Assembly: GCA_016793465.1 (NCBI GenBank) | Contig: JAEUJW010000059.1 | Span: forward strand, 1-45,560 | Origin: Myxococcales bacterium | Lineage (GTDB): Bacteria; Myxococcota; Polyangia; Nannocystales; Nannocystaceae | Length of the DNA: 45,560 nucleotides | Direction of reading: 5' to 3' | Notes under the pieces: model-generated | What the model was told of the DNA's origin: nothing | The model's input: only the letters and a program-made list of their open reading frames with translations | The model's database searches: none | Program-made: the position numbers and the translations under genes | Shown: one piece after another, positions 9,427 through 17,660 of the stretch | Layout: every line of letters begins with the position of its first letter | Numbering within the stretch: the stretch's first letter is position 1

Positions 9427-9768
9427 ATGTCCAGCCACCGCGCCTGCTTCGCCGCCTCCCTGACCCTCGCGCTGCTCGCCCCGGCGCTCGCGCTCGCCGA
9501 CCGGGCGCCGAACCCCGAGGCCATCAAACAGGACCCGCCGATCCCGCCGCCGACGCCCGCGGCGGACCCGGCGCCCGCGGTCGAGGCGAAGGTCGAGACC
9601 AGGGCGAACGACGCCAAGGTCGAGGCGAAGGTCGAGACCAAGGCGAGCGACGCCAAGCCGGCCCAGTCGGGCGGCATGTGCCAGGTCGGCGCGCCGGCCG
9701 GCGGGTGGGGGCTGCTCGCGCTGCTCGGGCTCGGGCTCGGGCTCGGGCGGCGTCGTCGGATGTCCTGA
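9427..9768 (+). CDS. small secreted protein with MYXO-CTERM-like sorting tail
   Basis: A 113-residue protein: signal peptide (about residues 1-24, ending ALALA), Pro/Ala/Lys-rich spacer with a duplicated EAKVETRANDAK / EAKVETKASDAK unit, then GGMCQVGAPAGG, a hydrophobic stretch GLLALLGLGLGLG and a final RRRR. A Cys, a short transmembrane helix and terminal arginines are the layout of the MYXO-CTERM signal thought to be cleaved and lipid-modified for display on the myxobacterial cell surface. The final codons and stop (9760-9768) overlap the first copy of a CTGTCC-type palindrome doublet. The gene starts 28 bp after the VIT/VWA gene and may be cotranscribed with it. Confidence 0.75.
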   Translation: MSSHRACFAASLTLALLAPALALADRAPNPEAIKQDPPIPPPTPAADPAPAVEAKVETRANDAKVEAKVETKASDAKPAQSGGMCQVGAPAGGWGLLALLGLGLGLGRRRRMS

Positions 9769-9789
9769 AGGACAGGTCCTGCGGGACAG
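9760..9789. repeat. palindrome family, overlapping doublet
   Basis: Two copies of the CTGTCC-N4-GGACAG element overlap by two bases. The first (9760-9775, loop TGAA) contains the stop codon of the MYXO-CTERM gene; the second (9774-9789, loop TGCG) has left arm AGGTCC. The 14-bp offset is the same as in the doublet at 37024-37053. A hairpin here could also end transcription, but there is no T tract. Confidence 0.8.
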
Positions 9790-9905
9790 GTAGGCCCGGC
9801 GGCGTGGGCGTCGTCCTACAGGCGCGCACCTCGCCCGGGCGCGCCCGCGAGCCGCCGACCGTCGAGCGTGCAGAATTTCCGGGCGATCCGCGGCGCCGCG
9901 TACGG

Positions 9906-9921
9906 CTGTCCTCGCGGACAG
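9906..9921. repeat. palindrome family copy, loop TCGC
   Basis: A perfect CTGTCC / GGACAG copy in the spacer about 80 bp upstream of the fibro-slime lipoprotein start. No promoter boxes could be placed relative to it. Confidence 0.85.
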
Positions 9922-10003
9922 GTGCGGATCCAACCCGGGGGAACGCTGCTTGACCGCGGCGCGCCCGGACCGTAGCGTGGGCGCTGTAGACGAGGTGTAC
10001 TTG

Positions 10004-11131
10004 ATGCGACGAAACGATGGCTTTTCGCTGTTGGGTGCGAGTTTGGTGGCGTTGATGGCGTGCGGCGGCGACTCGCCGGTCGAGGGCGACGCGTCGGGCA
10101 CGGCGACGACCACCGCGACCGAGGCGACCGGCCCGACGGGGCCGACGAGCAACGGCTCGAACCCGACCGACACGGCGCCGACGAGCGACGACGCGGACGG
10201 CAGCGACAGCGTCGACGCCGACACCACGCCGACGACGTCGACGAGCGACGGGCCGACCAGCGAGACGCTCAGCACGTCGACGACCGACGACGAGACGACG
10301 CAGACGACGCAGACGACGCAGACGACGCAGACGACCGACGAGTCGAGCGGCGACTCGACGACCGGCGGGGTGATCGACACGACCGGCACGAGCGGCGACG
10401 ACACGACCACCACCGGCGACGACACCACGACGAGCGACGACACGACCACGGGCATGCCGCCGCTCGAGTGCGACAAGCTGCCGGTCGTCTACCGCGACAT
10501 GAAGCCGCTGCACACCGACTTCGGCTGCCACATGTTCGGCAACGGGGCCTACCCGGGGCTGGTCCTGCAGAACATCGGCAACGACAACAAGCCGCAGTAC
10601 AACCCCAACCCGCCGGGCCCGCCGCCCAACTACAGCGGGTCGAACCCGCAGATCACCAACGCGGCGTCGTTCAGCGACTGGTACAACACCAAGGGCGGCG
10701 ACATCAACGCCGAGATCGCCGGCGAGCTGACGCTCATGGAGATCAACCCGGGCATCTACAGCTACTCGAGCAACAGCTTCTACCCGCTGACCGGCATGGG
10801 CTTCGGCAACAACGTCACGCCCAACTGGGCCGGCGAGACCTACCCCGACCGCAACGGCTCGTTCACCAGCGAGATCCACACCAATTTCTATTACGAGGCC
10901 GGCCAGGAGTTCAGCTTCTCGGGCGACGACGACGTGTGGGTCTTTATCAACGGCAAGCTGGCGCTCGACCTCGGCGGCCTGCACGGGCCGGTCATGGGCA
11001 CCGTCGACCTCGACACCCTCGGGCTGACGGTCGGCCAGCAGTACCCGCTCGACGTGTTCCACGCCGAGCGGTGCGACAGCGGCAGCAACTTCCGCATCGA
11101 CACGTCGATCAGCTGCTTCGTGCCGCAGTGA
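10004..11131 (+). CDS. fibro-slime domain lipoprotein
   Basis: A 375-residue lipoprotein. The signal peptide ends in a lipobox (LVALMACGG, Cys near residue 23). A long Thr/Ser/Asp/Gly linker follows (about 25-150), including four copies of the 9-base unit CAGACGACG at 10301-10336 that give a TTQ repeat. The C-terminal part (about 155-375) has the fibro-slime/PA14-like core: DDDVWVFINGKLALDLGGLH, VDLDTLGL and LDVFHAERCDSGSNFRI. Such domains occur on surface proteins of Dictyostelium slime and bacteria and are thought to bind carbohydrate or matrix. The ATG at 10004 has a GAGG site 8 nt upstream and begins the signal peptide; the frame is open further upstream but without sense. Its stop is 3 bp from that of the convergent lipoprotein gene. 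Confidence 0.85.
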   Translation: MRRNDGFSLLGASLVALMACGGDSPVEGDASGTATTTATEATGPTGPTSNGSNPTDTAPTSDDADGSDSVDADTTPTTSTSDGPTSETLSTSTTDDETTQTTQTTQTTQTTDESSGDSTTGGVIDTTGTSGDDTTTTGDDTTTSDDTTTGMPPLECDKLPVVYRDMKPLHTDFGCHMFGNGAYPGLVLQNIGNDNKPQYNPNPPGPPPNYSGSNPQITNAASFSDWYNTKGGDINAEIAGELTLMEINPGIYSYSSNSFYPLTGMGFGNNVTPNWAGETYPDRNGSFTSEIHTNFYYEAGQEFSFSGDDDVWVFINGKLALDLGGLHGPVMGTVDLDTLGLTVGQQYPLDVFHAERCDSGSNFRIDTSISCFVPQ

Positions 11132-11134
11132 GCG

Positions 11135-12256
11135 TCACGGGGCGCACCAGGCGATCGTGCGCCCGTCGACGCTGGCCTGCTCGCAGCCGCTGAAGCCGTG
11201 GGCGACGCAGTCGAGCTCGGCGGCGTGGTCGAAGGCGCAGTAGCCGAGCTTGCCGCCGGCGCAGGTCTCGTCGGCCGCGAGGTCGCAGGCGGGCTCGACG
11301 TACCCGCAGGCGGCCGCGCCGGCGAACGGGCCGCTCTGCATGTAGCCGCAGGCCTGCCCGGCCGGGTCGAGGACGGCGCAGTCGCGGCGCGCGAGCTTGC
11401 CGCCGGCGCAGGTCTCGAGCGCGGCGCCGTCGCAGGTCTGCGAGAAGAACCCGCAGGCCTCGCCGGTGCCGACGCAGCCCATGGCGCCGCGCATCTCGTC
11501 GTAGCCGCAGGTCTCGCCGGCGATCGCGTAGACCTCGTCGCCCTCCATGCCGTGGACGATGACGTAGTTGTACTGGGTGGTGCAGTCGACGCGCACGAGG
11601 TTGCCGGCGGCGTCGCACTCGATCAGCGTGTCGCCCTCGCAGGTCGCCGCCGTCTCGCCGAACTTGCAGGTCTCGCCGCCGCAGCCGGCCCAGATGTCGT
11701 GGTGACAGGCGAGCCCGGCCGCCGCGCAGTCCATGGCGACCAGCGGGGCGCCGACGTCGTCGCAGAACAGCCAGGTGTCGCCGACGCACAGGTCGAGCCC
11801 GGGGCTGTCGGCGCAGGCGGCGGCGAACTCGTCGACCGCCGGGGTGCAGGCGCGCACGGCCTCGCAGTCGCTGGCGGCCAGCTTGCAGTCCATGGCGGCC
11901 AGGCCGAGGCGCGCGGGTCCGGTGGTCGCCCAGCGCCACGGCACGTCGAGCGCGTGCGCGAGGCAGGCCTGCACGCCGATCGGGCTGCCGCCGTCGGCCT
12001 CGCAGGCGGCGACGCGCAGGCAGTCCTCGACCCGCGGATCGAGGGCAGGGGGCTCGCCGGTCGAGTCGCCGGGGTCACCGCTCGAGCCGGTGTCGCCGGA
12101 CGTCGGCGGGGCGGCGGTGGTCGGGGACGGATCGCCGGTCGAGCTCGATCCGGTCGTCGTGGTCGCGAGGGTGGTGTCGTCGGGAGCGGAGGGGTCGCCG
12201 CAGGCGGCGAGCAGCAGGGCGAGCAGGGCTCCGCAGCGGATATAAGCGTGATGCAT
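11135..12256 (-). CDS. cysteine-rich surface lipoprotein, unknown function
   Basis: A 373-residue lipoprotein with lipobox LLLAACGD (Cys about residue 19), a Thr/Ser/Gly/Pro linker (about 22-70) and a Cys-rich body with around 30 cysteines. The body is built from loosely repeated units of the form TCxGxxLxxCxxGxLxxxDC, for example ETCKFGETAATCEGDTLIEC and ETCAGGKLARRDCA. Similar units recur in many myxobacterial lipoproteins that I cannot assign a role. The start ATG at 12256 gives a clean signal peptide. It converges on the fibro-slime gene with only 3 bp between stops; the linker style is the same in both, so they may be displayed together, but they are on opposite strands. Confidence 0.8.
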   Translation of the reverse strand: MHHAYIRCGALLALLLAACGDPSAPDDTTLATTTTGSSSTGDPSPTTAAPPTSGDTGSSGDPGDSTGEPPALDPRVEDCLRVAACEADGGSPIGVQACLAHALDVPWRWATTGPARLGLAAMDCKLAASDCEAVRACTPAVDEFAAACADSPGLDLCVGDTWLFCDDVGAPLVAMDCAAAGLACHHDIWAGCGGETCKFGETAATCEGDTLIECDAAGNLVRVDCTTQYNYVIVHGMEGDEVYAIAGETCGYDEMRGAMGCVGTGEACGFFSQTCDGAALETCAGGKLARRDCAVLDPAGQACGYMQSGPFAGAAACGYVEPACDLAADETCAGGKLGYCAFDHAAELDCVAHGFSGCEQASVDGRTIAWCAP

Positions 12257-12371
12257 GCGGGCCGCGTGCTAGCACGCGCGGATCGAGGCGGCCACGCGTG
12301 CGCACGCGAGGAACCGCGGGTCACGCGCGTGAAACTCGGACGCGCGCGCCCGGCGGGCGAGCGACGTCATC

Positions 12372-12393
12372 AATAATTTCCGAATCAATTATT
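12372..12393. terminator. AT-rich inverted repeat downstream of the 12400 gene
   Basis: A perfect 7-bp inverted repeat AATAATT / AATTATT with an 8-base loop lies 7 bp beyond the stop of the minus-strand gene ending at 12400 and upstream of the lipoprotein gene starting at 12256. Its AT richness is exceptional here, so the hairpin would be weak; an operator or promoter-like element for the 12256 gene is equally possible. Confidence 0.35.
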
Positions 12394-12399
12394 AATGGG

Positions 12400-13125
12400 T
12401 CAGGACATCGCCTGCAGGTAGTCCTGCACGGTGTACGTGTAGGGCTCGTAGCCGCCGGCCTCGCGGCGGGCGGCGAGCAGCTCGAGGATCAGCTCGAGCG
12501 TCTCGTAGCGGGCCGTCAGGCTGTAGAACTGGTCCTGGGGCACGGGGGCCAGCTCGGCCAGGCGGGCGCCGATCCAGGTGGCGTCGTCGCTGCCGTCGTC
12601 GTGCGGGAGCTTGCTGGTGTCGGGGGCCTCGGCGTCGGCGTCGGGCGGCTCGTCGTCGGGCGGGCGCCGCTTGTGCGGCAGGCGGGTGCCCGTATCGAGG
12701 TGGAGGCTGGCGTCGAGCGGCACGCCGGCGGGCATGCGGGGGTCGTCGGACTCGGGCTCGTCGCCGAGGATCGCGGTGAGGGCGAGGTCGGCGGGGCTGA
12801 AGTACACGAACGCCGGCGTGAGCAGCAGGCGAAGGTGCCGCGGGTCCTTGCCGTCGCCGATCCACAGGCCGCCGATGTGGCGGCGCACGAGCTCGCCGAA
12901 GTAGGCCCCGGCGCTCGCGGCCAGCAGCGAGAGAATTGGCTCGCGGGTCTCGCCGCGGGCCTGCTCGAGGTAGTGGTCGACGACCGCGAGCGAGGCGACC
13001 GAGCCGTCGAGATCGAAGCGTAGCGAGCGCTTGACGGCCTCCTGGAGGCGTCGCTCGAGATCGCCCACGAGCCGCGTGACGGCCGCGGCCCGGGTGTCTT
13101 CACCGGTGTCGCCGGGAGTGGTCAT
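12400..13125 (-). CDS. conserved-looking cytoplasmic protein, unknown function
   Basis: A 241-residue soluble protein with no signal peptide or membrane segment. Helical N-terminal half (LVGDLERRLQEAVKRSLRFD), then ASAGAYFGELVRRHIGGLWIGDG (about residues 70-92), a pattern I have seen in uncharacterised bacterial proteins with a GAYFGE core. An acidic, Pro/Asp-rich linker (about 150-185) precedes a C-terminal helical segment ending in YTYTVQDYLQAM. I cannot assign a family with confidence. The ATG at 13125 has no good ribosome site. It is divergent from the CpXC/HEAT gene with 47 bp between starts, so the two promoters must overlap. Confidence 0.7.
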   Translation of the reverse strand: MTTPGDTGEDTRAAAVTRLVGDLERRLQEAVKRSLRFDLDGSVASLAVVDHYLEQARGETREPILSLLAASAGAYFGELVRRHIGGLWIGDGKDPRHLRLLLTPAFVYFSPADLALTAILGDEPESDDPRMPAGVPLDASLHLDTGTRLPHKRRPPDDEPPDADAEAPDTSKLPHDDGSDDATWIGARLAELAPVPQDQFYSLTARYETLELILELLAARREAGGYEPYTYTVQDYLQAMS

Positions 13126-13172
13126 GGGCGGGGAGCTTTACACCACAAAACCGGGAAGGCTATGGTCCGCGC

Positions 13173-15695
13173 GTGGAAACTTCACGGCCCGCAGGGCCAG
13201 GCGGCAGCGAGGACGACTGGAGCTGGCCCACCGAGGTCGCCTACGCGTGCGCGTGCGGGGCTTACAGCGCGGTCACGCGGTGGCGCTGGGTCGACGCCGA
13301 CCGCCGCGGCGAGCTGTGCCGGCGCCTGCGCGAGGCGGGGCCGCTCGAGGGCTCGTGCGGCGCGTGCGGGCAGGCGGCGCAGGGCGCGGGGGCCTGGCTC
13401 GAGGTCTCGCCGGCCCACGCGGAGGCGACGCTGGTGCTGGCGAGCCACCAGCGCGGCGAGCTGCTCGAGGTGCTGCGCACGCACCTCGGCCACCTGCAGG
13501 AGCGGCCGCAGCGGGCCCGGCCGTGGCTGATCTCCCCGCGGGTGGTGTTCGGCGCGCCGCGGACCGCCGCGCCGGCGGTGCTCGGAGCGCCGGCGGGCGA
13601 GGTCCACGAGCCCGGCTCGGCGATCCCGCGGCCGGTCGGGACGCGCAATTGGGGCTCCGGTCCGCTGCTCGGGGCCCAGGTCGAGCGCGCGGTGGTCGCG
13701 GATCTGGCGCTCGAGGGCGGACAGGTCACGGTCCTGGCGGTGCTCGACGAGCCGACGCGCAAGCTGTGGGGCTCGGCGGCGCTGCAGGCCCGCCCGGTGC
13801 TGCTGCGCGGGCTCGGCTACCCGCTGCTCGGCGTGCGCCTGGTCGCCTCGTACCTCGGCGAGACGGCGGTGATCGACGCGTTGATCGACGTCGGCGACCC
13901 GAGGTCGACCGAGATCTTCGTCAAGCTGTCGCAGGCGTTCCGCCTGCAGCTGCAGGTCCGCGGCGACACCGGCCAGGCCTCGTCGGTCCGCGAGATCGAG
14001 GCCGAGGGCCTGCGGCGCAACGCGCAGATGTGCCTCGAGTCGGCCCAGGCCCAGCTCGGCGTCGGCGAGTTCCCGCCCGACTCGTACCGCACGGCCCGCG
14101 AGGCGCTCGCGCGCATGCCGGCCAAGCAGCGCCTCGAGCCGGCCCGCAGCAGCCTCGGCGAGGGGTCGTACCGCCACCTCGTGAGCCCGGCCGAGACCTG
14201 GGCGGCGCTCGAGCGCCTCGATCAGGCCTCGAAGAAGGACAACCTGGCCCGCCTGATCGAGGTCGACGGCCTGCCCGTCCCCGAGTACGAGGCGATCCGC
14301 AAGTCGGTGCTGATCGCGGCCCTCGAGTTCGGCCTGGTCGCGCCGGCGAGGTTCTGGCGCCGCGTCCTCGGCAGCGAGCTGGTGCCCGACGCGGGTGCGT
14401 GGATCCACAAGCTGGTGGCCCAGCGCAGCGCGTGGATCGCCCGCGGCGACGACCTCACGCCCGAGCAGGCCGAGCAGGCCTGGCGCGGCATCTTCGACCT
14501 GTGCACGCACCACAACCTCACGCCGCCGCCCGAGGTGCACAAGGCGCTCGGCCTCGGCAAGCGCGGCGGCGAGGCCCGCGGCGCGGCGTCGGGGCTGCAC
14601 GTGGTGCCTTCGGGCCGCGCCGACGAGTCGGGCCGCCACCCGCGCGTGGTCGTCGAGGACCGTCCGGCCGCGCGTGAGGGCCGACCGCCGAGCGCGCCGC
14701 GTCCGGCGGCGCCGCGGCCCGCGGACGTGGTGCGCACCAACCCGCGTGAGCCGTCCACGGAGACCCAGCGCACGCGTCCGGCGACCGGCTCGTTCGCCGC
14801 GCTCGGGTCTCCGGGTCCCCAGAGCTCCGACGTGCGAGCGGGCACCGGCTCGTACGCGACGGTCGACGCCAGGGGGTCGTCGACGGTGACGGGCTCGTAC
14901 CCGACTGTCGGCGGCGCCGCCCCGCCGCCGCGCCCGCGTCGCAGCGCCGAGCCGCCGCTGATGGCCTCGGGCGAGATCCGCAGCGAGCCGCCGAAGCCCG
15001 CGGCGACCGTGCGGCTCGGCGGGGGCGATCTCAAGCTCCGCAGCAACCGCGCCCTCGCTGCGCTGACCGCCGGCGATCCGGCCGAGGCTCTCGCCCTGCT
15101 GCCCGAGCTCGGCGAGGACGAAATTCTGACGCTGCTCCCCGGGCTCGCCGAGCTCGGCACGCGGATCGTACCTGACTTATTAAACATGTTGTCGTCTTCG
15201 CGCCGCGAGGTCCGCCAGGTGGCGGTGATCCTCCTCGGGCACGCCCGCGATCGCCGGGCGCTCGAGCCGCTGACGCATCTGCTCGGGCAGGAGTCCACCG
15301 CGGTGTGGATCGACGCGGCGTGGGCGCTCGGCAACGCGGGCCCGCGGGTGGTCGGCCCGCTGTGCGGCCTCATCCGCGGCGCGCCGGCCGATCGCAAGGA
15401 GCTGCTCGGCGAGCGGGTGGCCCGCGCCTTCGCCGAGCTCGTGCGGTCGGACGGGGACGCCCCCGGCAGCGCCGGCCGCTCCGCGGTCGAAAATTTGCTG
15501 GAGGTCGCCGACCCGGCGGTTTCCTCCGCGGCCCGGCGTGCGCTTGGTACACTGGCCGGCGTGCGAGGCGACGGGCGCGGCGGCGGGGCAGAGGAGCGCG
15601 AGCTCCGCGAGTTCTCGACGCGCGCCCTCGAGGCAATCACCGCGCCGGAGCTCGACGACGGCGCCATCGCCATCGAAGTGGTTGGGGAAGACTGA
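13173..15695 (+). CDS. CpXC-type zinc ribbon protein with C-terminal HEAT repeats
   Basis: An 840-residue cytoplasmic protein. The N-terminus has a Cys26-x-Cys28 and Cys62-x2-Cys65 set typical of a CpXC or similar zinc ribbon. The middle (about 150-470) is a large helical/beta region I do not recognise. A Pro/Arg-rich low-complexity stretch (about 485-610) contains a repeated TGSYxTV phrase (TGSFAALG, TGSYATVD, TGSYPTVG). Residues about 640-830 are HEAT repeats (RREVRQVAVILLGHARDRRALEPL, STAVWIDAAWALGNAG). The start is a GTG at 13173; no closer ATG keeps the CxC motif. Its TGA is immediately followed by the ATG of the phosphoesterase gene, so the two are almost surely cotranscribed and translationally coupled. 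Confidence 0.75.
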   Translation: METSRPAGPGGSEDDWSWPTEVAYACACGAYSAVTRWRWVDADRRGELCRRLREAGPLEGSCGACGQAAQGAGAWLEVSPAHAEATLVLASHQRGELLEVLRTHLGHLQERPQRARPWLISPRVVFGAPRTAAPAVLGAPAGEVHEPGSAIPRPVGTRNWGSGPLLGAQVERAVVADLALEGGQVTVLAVLDEPTRKLWGSAALQARPVLLRGLGYPLLGVRLVASYLGETAVIDALIDVGDPRSTEIFVKLSQAFRLQLQVRGDTGQASSVREIEAEGLRRNAQMCLESAQAQLGVGEFPPDSYRTAREALARMPAKQRLEPARSSLGEGSYRHLVSPAETWAALERLDQASKKDNLARLIEVDGLPVPEYEAIRKSVLIAALEFGLVAPARFWRRVLGSELVPDAGAWIHKLVAQRSAWIARGDDLTPEQAEQAWRGIFDLCTHHNLTPPPEVHKALGLGKRGGEARGAASGLHVVPSGRADESGRHPRVVVEDRPAAREGRPPSAPRPAAPRPADVVRTNPREPSTETQRTRPATGSFAALGSPGPQSSDVRAGTGSYATVDARGSSTVTGSYPTVGGAAPPPRPRRSAEPPLMASGEIRSEPPKPAATVRLGGGDLKLRSNRALAALTAGDPAEALALLPELGEDEILTLLPGLAELGTRIVPDLLNMLSSSRREVRQVAVILLGHARDRRALEPLTHLLGQESTAVWIDAAWALGNAGPRVVGPLCGLIRGAPADRKELLGERVARAFAELVRSDGDAPGSAGRSAVENLLEVADPAVSSAARRALGTLAGVRGDGRGGGAEERELREFSTRALEAITAPELDDGAIAIEVVGED

Positions 15696-16430
15696 ATGCG
15701 TTACGGGATCTTCAGCGACGTTCATGCCAACCTCGACGCGCTCGAGGCGGTCATCCGCTCCCTCGACCGCGAGAAGGTCGATTGCCTGGTCTGCCTCGGC
15801 GACACCGTCGGCTACGGCGCCCAGCCCAACGAGTGCTGCGACATCGTCAAGCGCGTCACCCGGTACACCATCCTCGGCAACCACGACGCCGCCGTCGCCG
15901 GGCGCATGGACTACAGCTACTACTACGACGCCGCCCGCGAGGCGCTCGACTGGCACGCCGGCCAGCTCACCGCCGAGAACATGGCCTGGCTGCGCAAGCT
16001 GAACTACTTCGAGAAGGACGGGGTGACCCACTTCTGTCACGGCAGCCCCGTCGACCTCGAGGAGTTCGAGTACATCTTCTCCAAGGAGCAGGCCGAGACC
16101 TGCATCCCGATCTGGGAGTCGCTCGGCCAGATCACGTTCATCGGCCACTCGCACCTGTGCAAGGCGTTCGCCGTCGGCAAGGAGCGCGTCTACGAGGTCG
16201 TGACCAAGGAGTTCGAGGTCCACCCCGAGTTCCGCTACATCGTGTCCGTCGGCTCGGTCGGACAGCCGCGTGACCACGATCCGCGGGCCTCGTACACGAT
16301 CTACGACGACAGCCGCCGCGTCTTCGAGTTCAAGCGCGTCGACTACGACATCAACGCGGCGGCCCGCAAGATCTTCTCGGACCAGCGGCTGTCGGACTCG
16401 TTCGGGGCGCGCCTGTTCGCGGGCGTGTGA
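15696..16430 (+). CDS. calcineurin-like metallophosphoesterase (YfcE/Apaf-type)
   Basis: A 244-residue enzyme of the metallophosphoesterase superfamily. Metal-binding motifs are all present in order: FSDVHANLDAL (about residues 5-15), LGDTVGYGAQP (33-43), LGNHDAA (61-67), CHGSP (110-114) and GHSHL (144-148). The GYGAQPNEC sequence is characteristic of the predicted-phosphodiesterase subgroup. It should bind two divalent metals and hydrolyse a phosphoester; the substrate is unknown. Its ATG abuts the stop of the CpXC/HEAT gene, with a GGGGAAG ribosome site inside that gene's end, so the partner protein may guide or regulate it. Confidence 0.92.
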   Translation: MRYGIFSDVHANLDALEAVIRSLDREKVDCLVCLGDTVGYGAQPNECCDIVKRVTRYTILGNHDAAVAGRMDYSYYYDAAREALDWHAGQLTAENMAWLRKLNYFEKDGVTHFCHGSPVDLEEFEYIFSKEQAETCIPIWESLGQITFIGHSHLCKAFAVGKERVYEVVTKEFEVHPEFRYIVSVGSVGQPRDHDPRASYTIYDDSRRVFEFKRVDYDINAAARKIFSDQRLSDSFGARLFAGV

Positions 16431-16519
16431 CCTCCGAGCGAGCGCGCAGGGCAGGGGCATCGTCGGCGGACGCCGGTGCCCCGCGGCACGTACCCCATGG
16501 CACGTGCTCGTGACGCCGC

Positions 16520-16535
16520 CTGTCCTTCAGAACAG
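16520..16535. repeat. palindrome family copy between convergent genes, loop TTCA
   Basis: CTGTCC-TTCA-GAACAG with one arm mismatch, flanked by a C and a GT that extend the symmetry. It lies between the phosphoesterase stop (16430) and the stop of the ATP-grasp gene (16585), where a bidirectional terminator would be expected; no T tract follows. Confidence 0.75.
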
Positions 16536-16584
16536 GTCATGACGCCCCGAGGCGGCTCGAGGCCGCGACGGTTCGTGACGAGCT

Positions 16585-17589
16585 TCAGTGCGCGTGCAGC
16601 TCGGCGACCGGAGCGGGCTTCGCGGGAGCAGCGGCGCGGGTGACGAGCGGACGGGCTGGCGTACGAGCCGGCAGCGGATCGCCGATCAGGTGGGCGACGA
16701 GCGCGTCGTACTGAACGCCGGAGGCGAGGGCGACCTTGGCGACCACCCCGGCGCGGTGCAGGGGAGGAAGCGGCTCGACCTCGAGGACGACCTCGTTGTG
16801 GCGCTCGTGGAGGAGGATGTCGACGCGGACCGGACCGCGGGTGAGGCCGAGGGCGGCGGCCGCCCGGGTCGCCAGGTGGTCGATGCCGTGGCGGCGGCTG
16901 CGGGACAGCGCGGGGGGGCAGGTCATGGCGCAGATCTGCCCGGGGGTCGTGTGTTCGACCTCCATGGCGCCGAGGACCTTGCCGTCGAGGAGGACGACCT
17001 GGATCTCACGGCCGTCGACGGCCCTTTCGAGCAGCCAGTCGCCGCCGGGGCGCTCGGCGGCGGCGGCGGTGATGGCGGCGGGGTCGTCGAGGAAGCGCAC
17101 GCCGACGCCCAGGCTGCCGCGCCGGGGCTTGATGACTGCGGGCCAGCCGAGCAGGGACAGCGCGCGGGGGTCGAGGTCGGGGCCGAGGCTGAGGGTCGTC
17201 GGGACCGGGAGGCTGTGGCAGCCGAGGATCTGGCGGGCGCGCAGCTTGTCGAAGGCCAGCATCTCGCCGGCGCCGGGCCCGGTGTGCGGGATCTTGTGCA
17301 GGGCCAGGGTGCCCTGGATCGCCCCGGAGCCGCCGAGGCTGCCGTGGGTGGCCAGGACGCAGGCGGACACGCCGGCGGCCCGGAGGGTGCCGATCGGGTC
17401 GGGGTCGGGCAGGGCGACGAGGATGGGGCGGTGGCCCAGACGCGTGAGGGCGTCGACCAAATCTTGGCCACTTTGACCGTCGATTTGGCTATCATCGCCG
17501 CCGGTGAGGGAGACGCCGCTGCTGGCGGTTCGCTCAAGCACCGCCCCGGTCGGGGCCGCCACCAGGACGCCGAAGTTGTGCGTACGCAT
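16585..17589 (-). CDS. D-alanine-D-alanine-ligase-like ATP-grasp enzyme, divergent
   Basis: A 334-residue ATP-grasp protein with the layout of D-Ala-D-Ala ligase. Family blocks seen: HGSLGGSGAIQGTLALHKIPHTG (82-104; usual form HGxxGEDGxIQG), GWPAVIKPRRGSLGVGV (148-164), LLERAVDGREIQVVLLDG (186-203) and VRVDILL (254-260). Asp257 and Glu270 of the metal site are kept, but the usual EVNTLPG is EVEPLPP: the metal-ligand Asn is Glu272 and the following Thr/Gly are Pro. The GED of the substrate loop is GGS. It may therefore be a ligase with changed specificity or an inactive paralogue. The C-terminal 30 residues are Ala/Pro-rich. It is divergent from the HARE-HTH gene with 71 bp between starts. Confidence 0.75.
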   Translation of the reverse strand: MRTHNFGVLVAAPTGAVLERTASSGVSLTGGDDSQIDGQSGQDLVDALTRLGHRPILVALPDPDPIGTLRAAGVSACVLATHGSLGGSGAIQGTLALHKIPHTGPGAGEMLAFDKLRARQILGCHSLPVPTTLSLGPDLDPRALSLLGWPAVIKPRRGSLGVGVRFLDDPAAITAAAAERPGGDWLLERAVDGREIQVVLLDGKVLGAMEVEHTTPGQICAMTCPPALSRSRRHGIDHLATRAAAALGLTRGPVRVDILLHERHNEVVLEVEPLPPLHRAGVVAKVALASGVQYDALVAHLIGDPLPARTPARPLVTRAAAPAKPAPVAELHAH

Positions 17590-17660
17590 GACGTAGGGCC
17601 GCTAGCAGACTGGGCCGGTGCTCCGCAAATTTTCGGATCTTTCTTGGGTGTGCCGCCACG

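Noticed and set aside
5484..9677. Minus-strand open frame of 1397 codons
   Set aside because: It is antisense to the VIT/VWA gene and runs into another frame of the Spo0M/HEAT gene; composition is low-complexity Arg/Leu/Pro.
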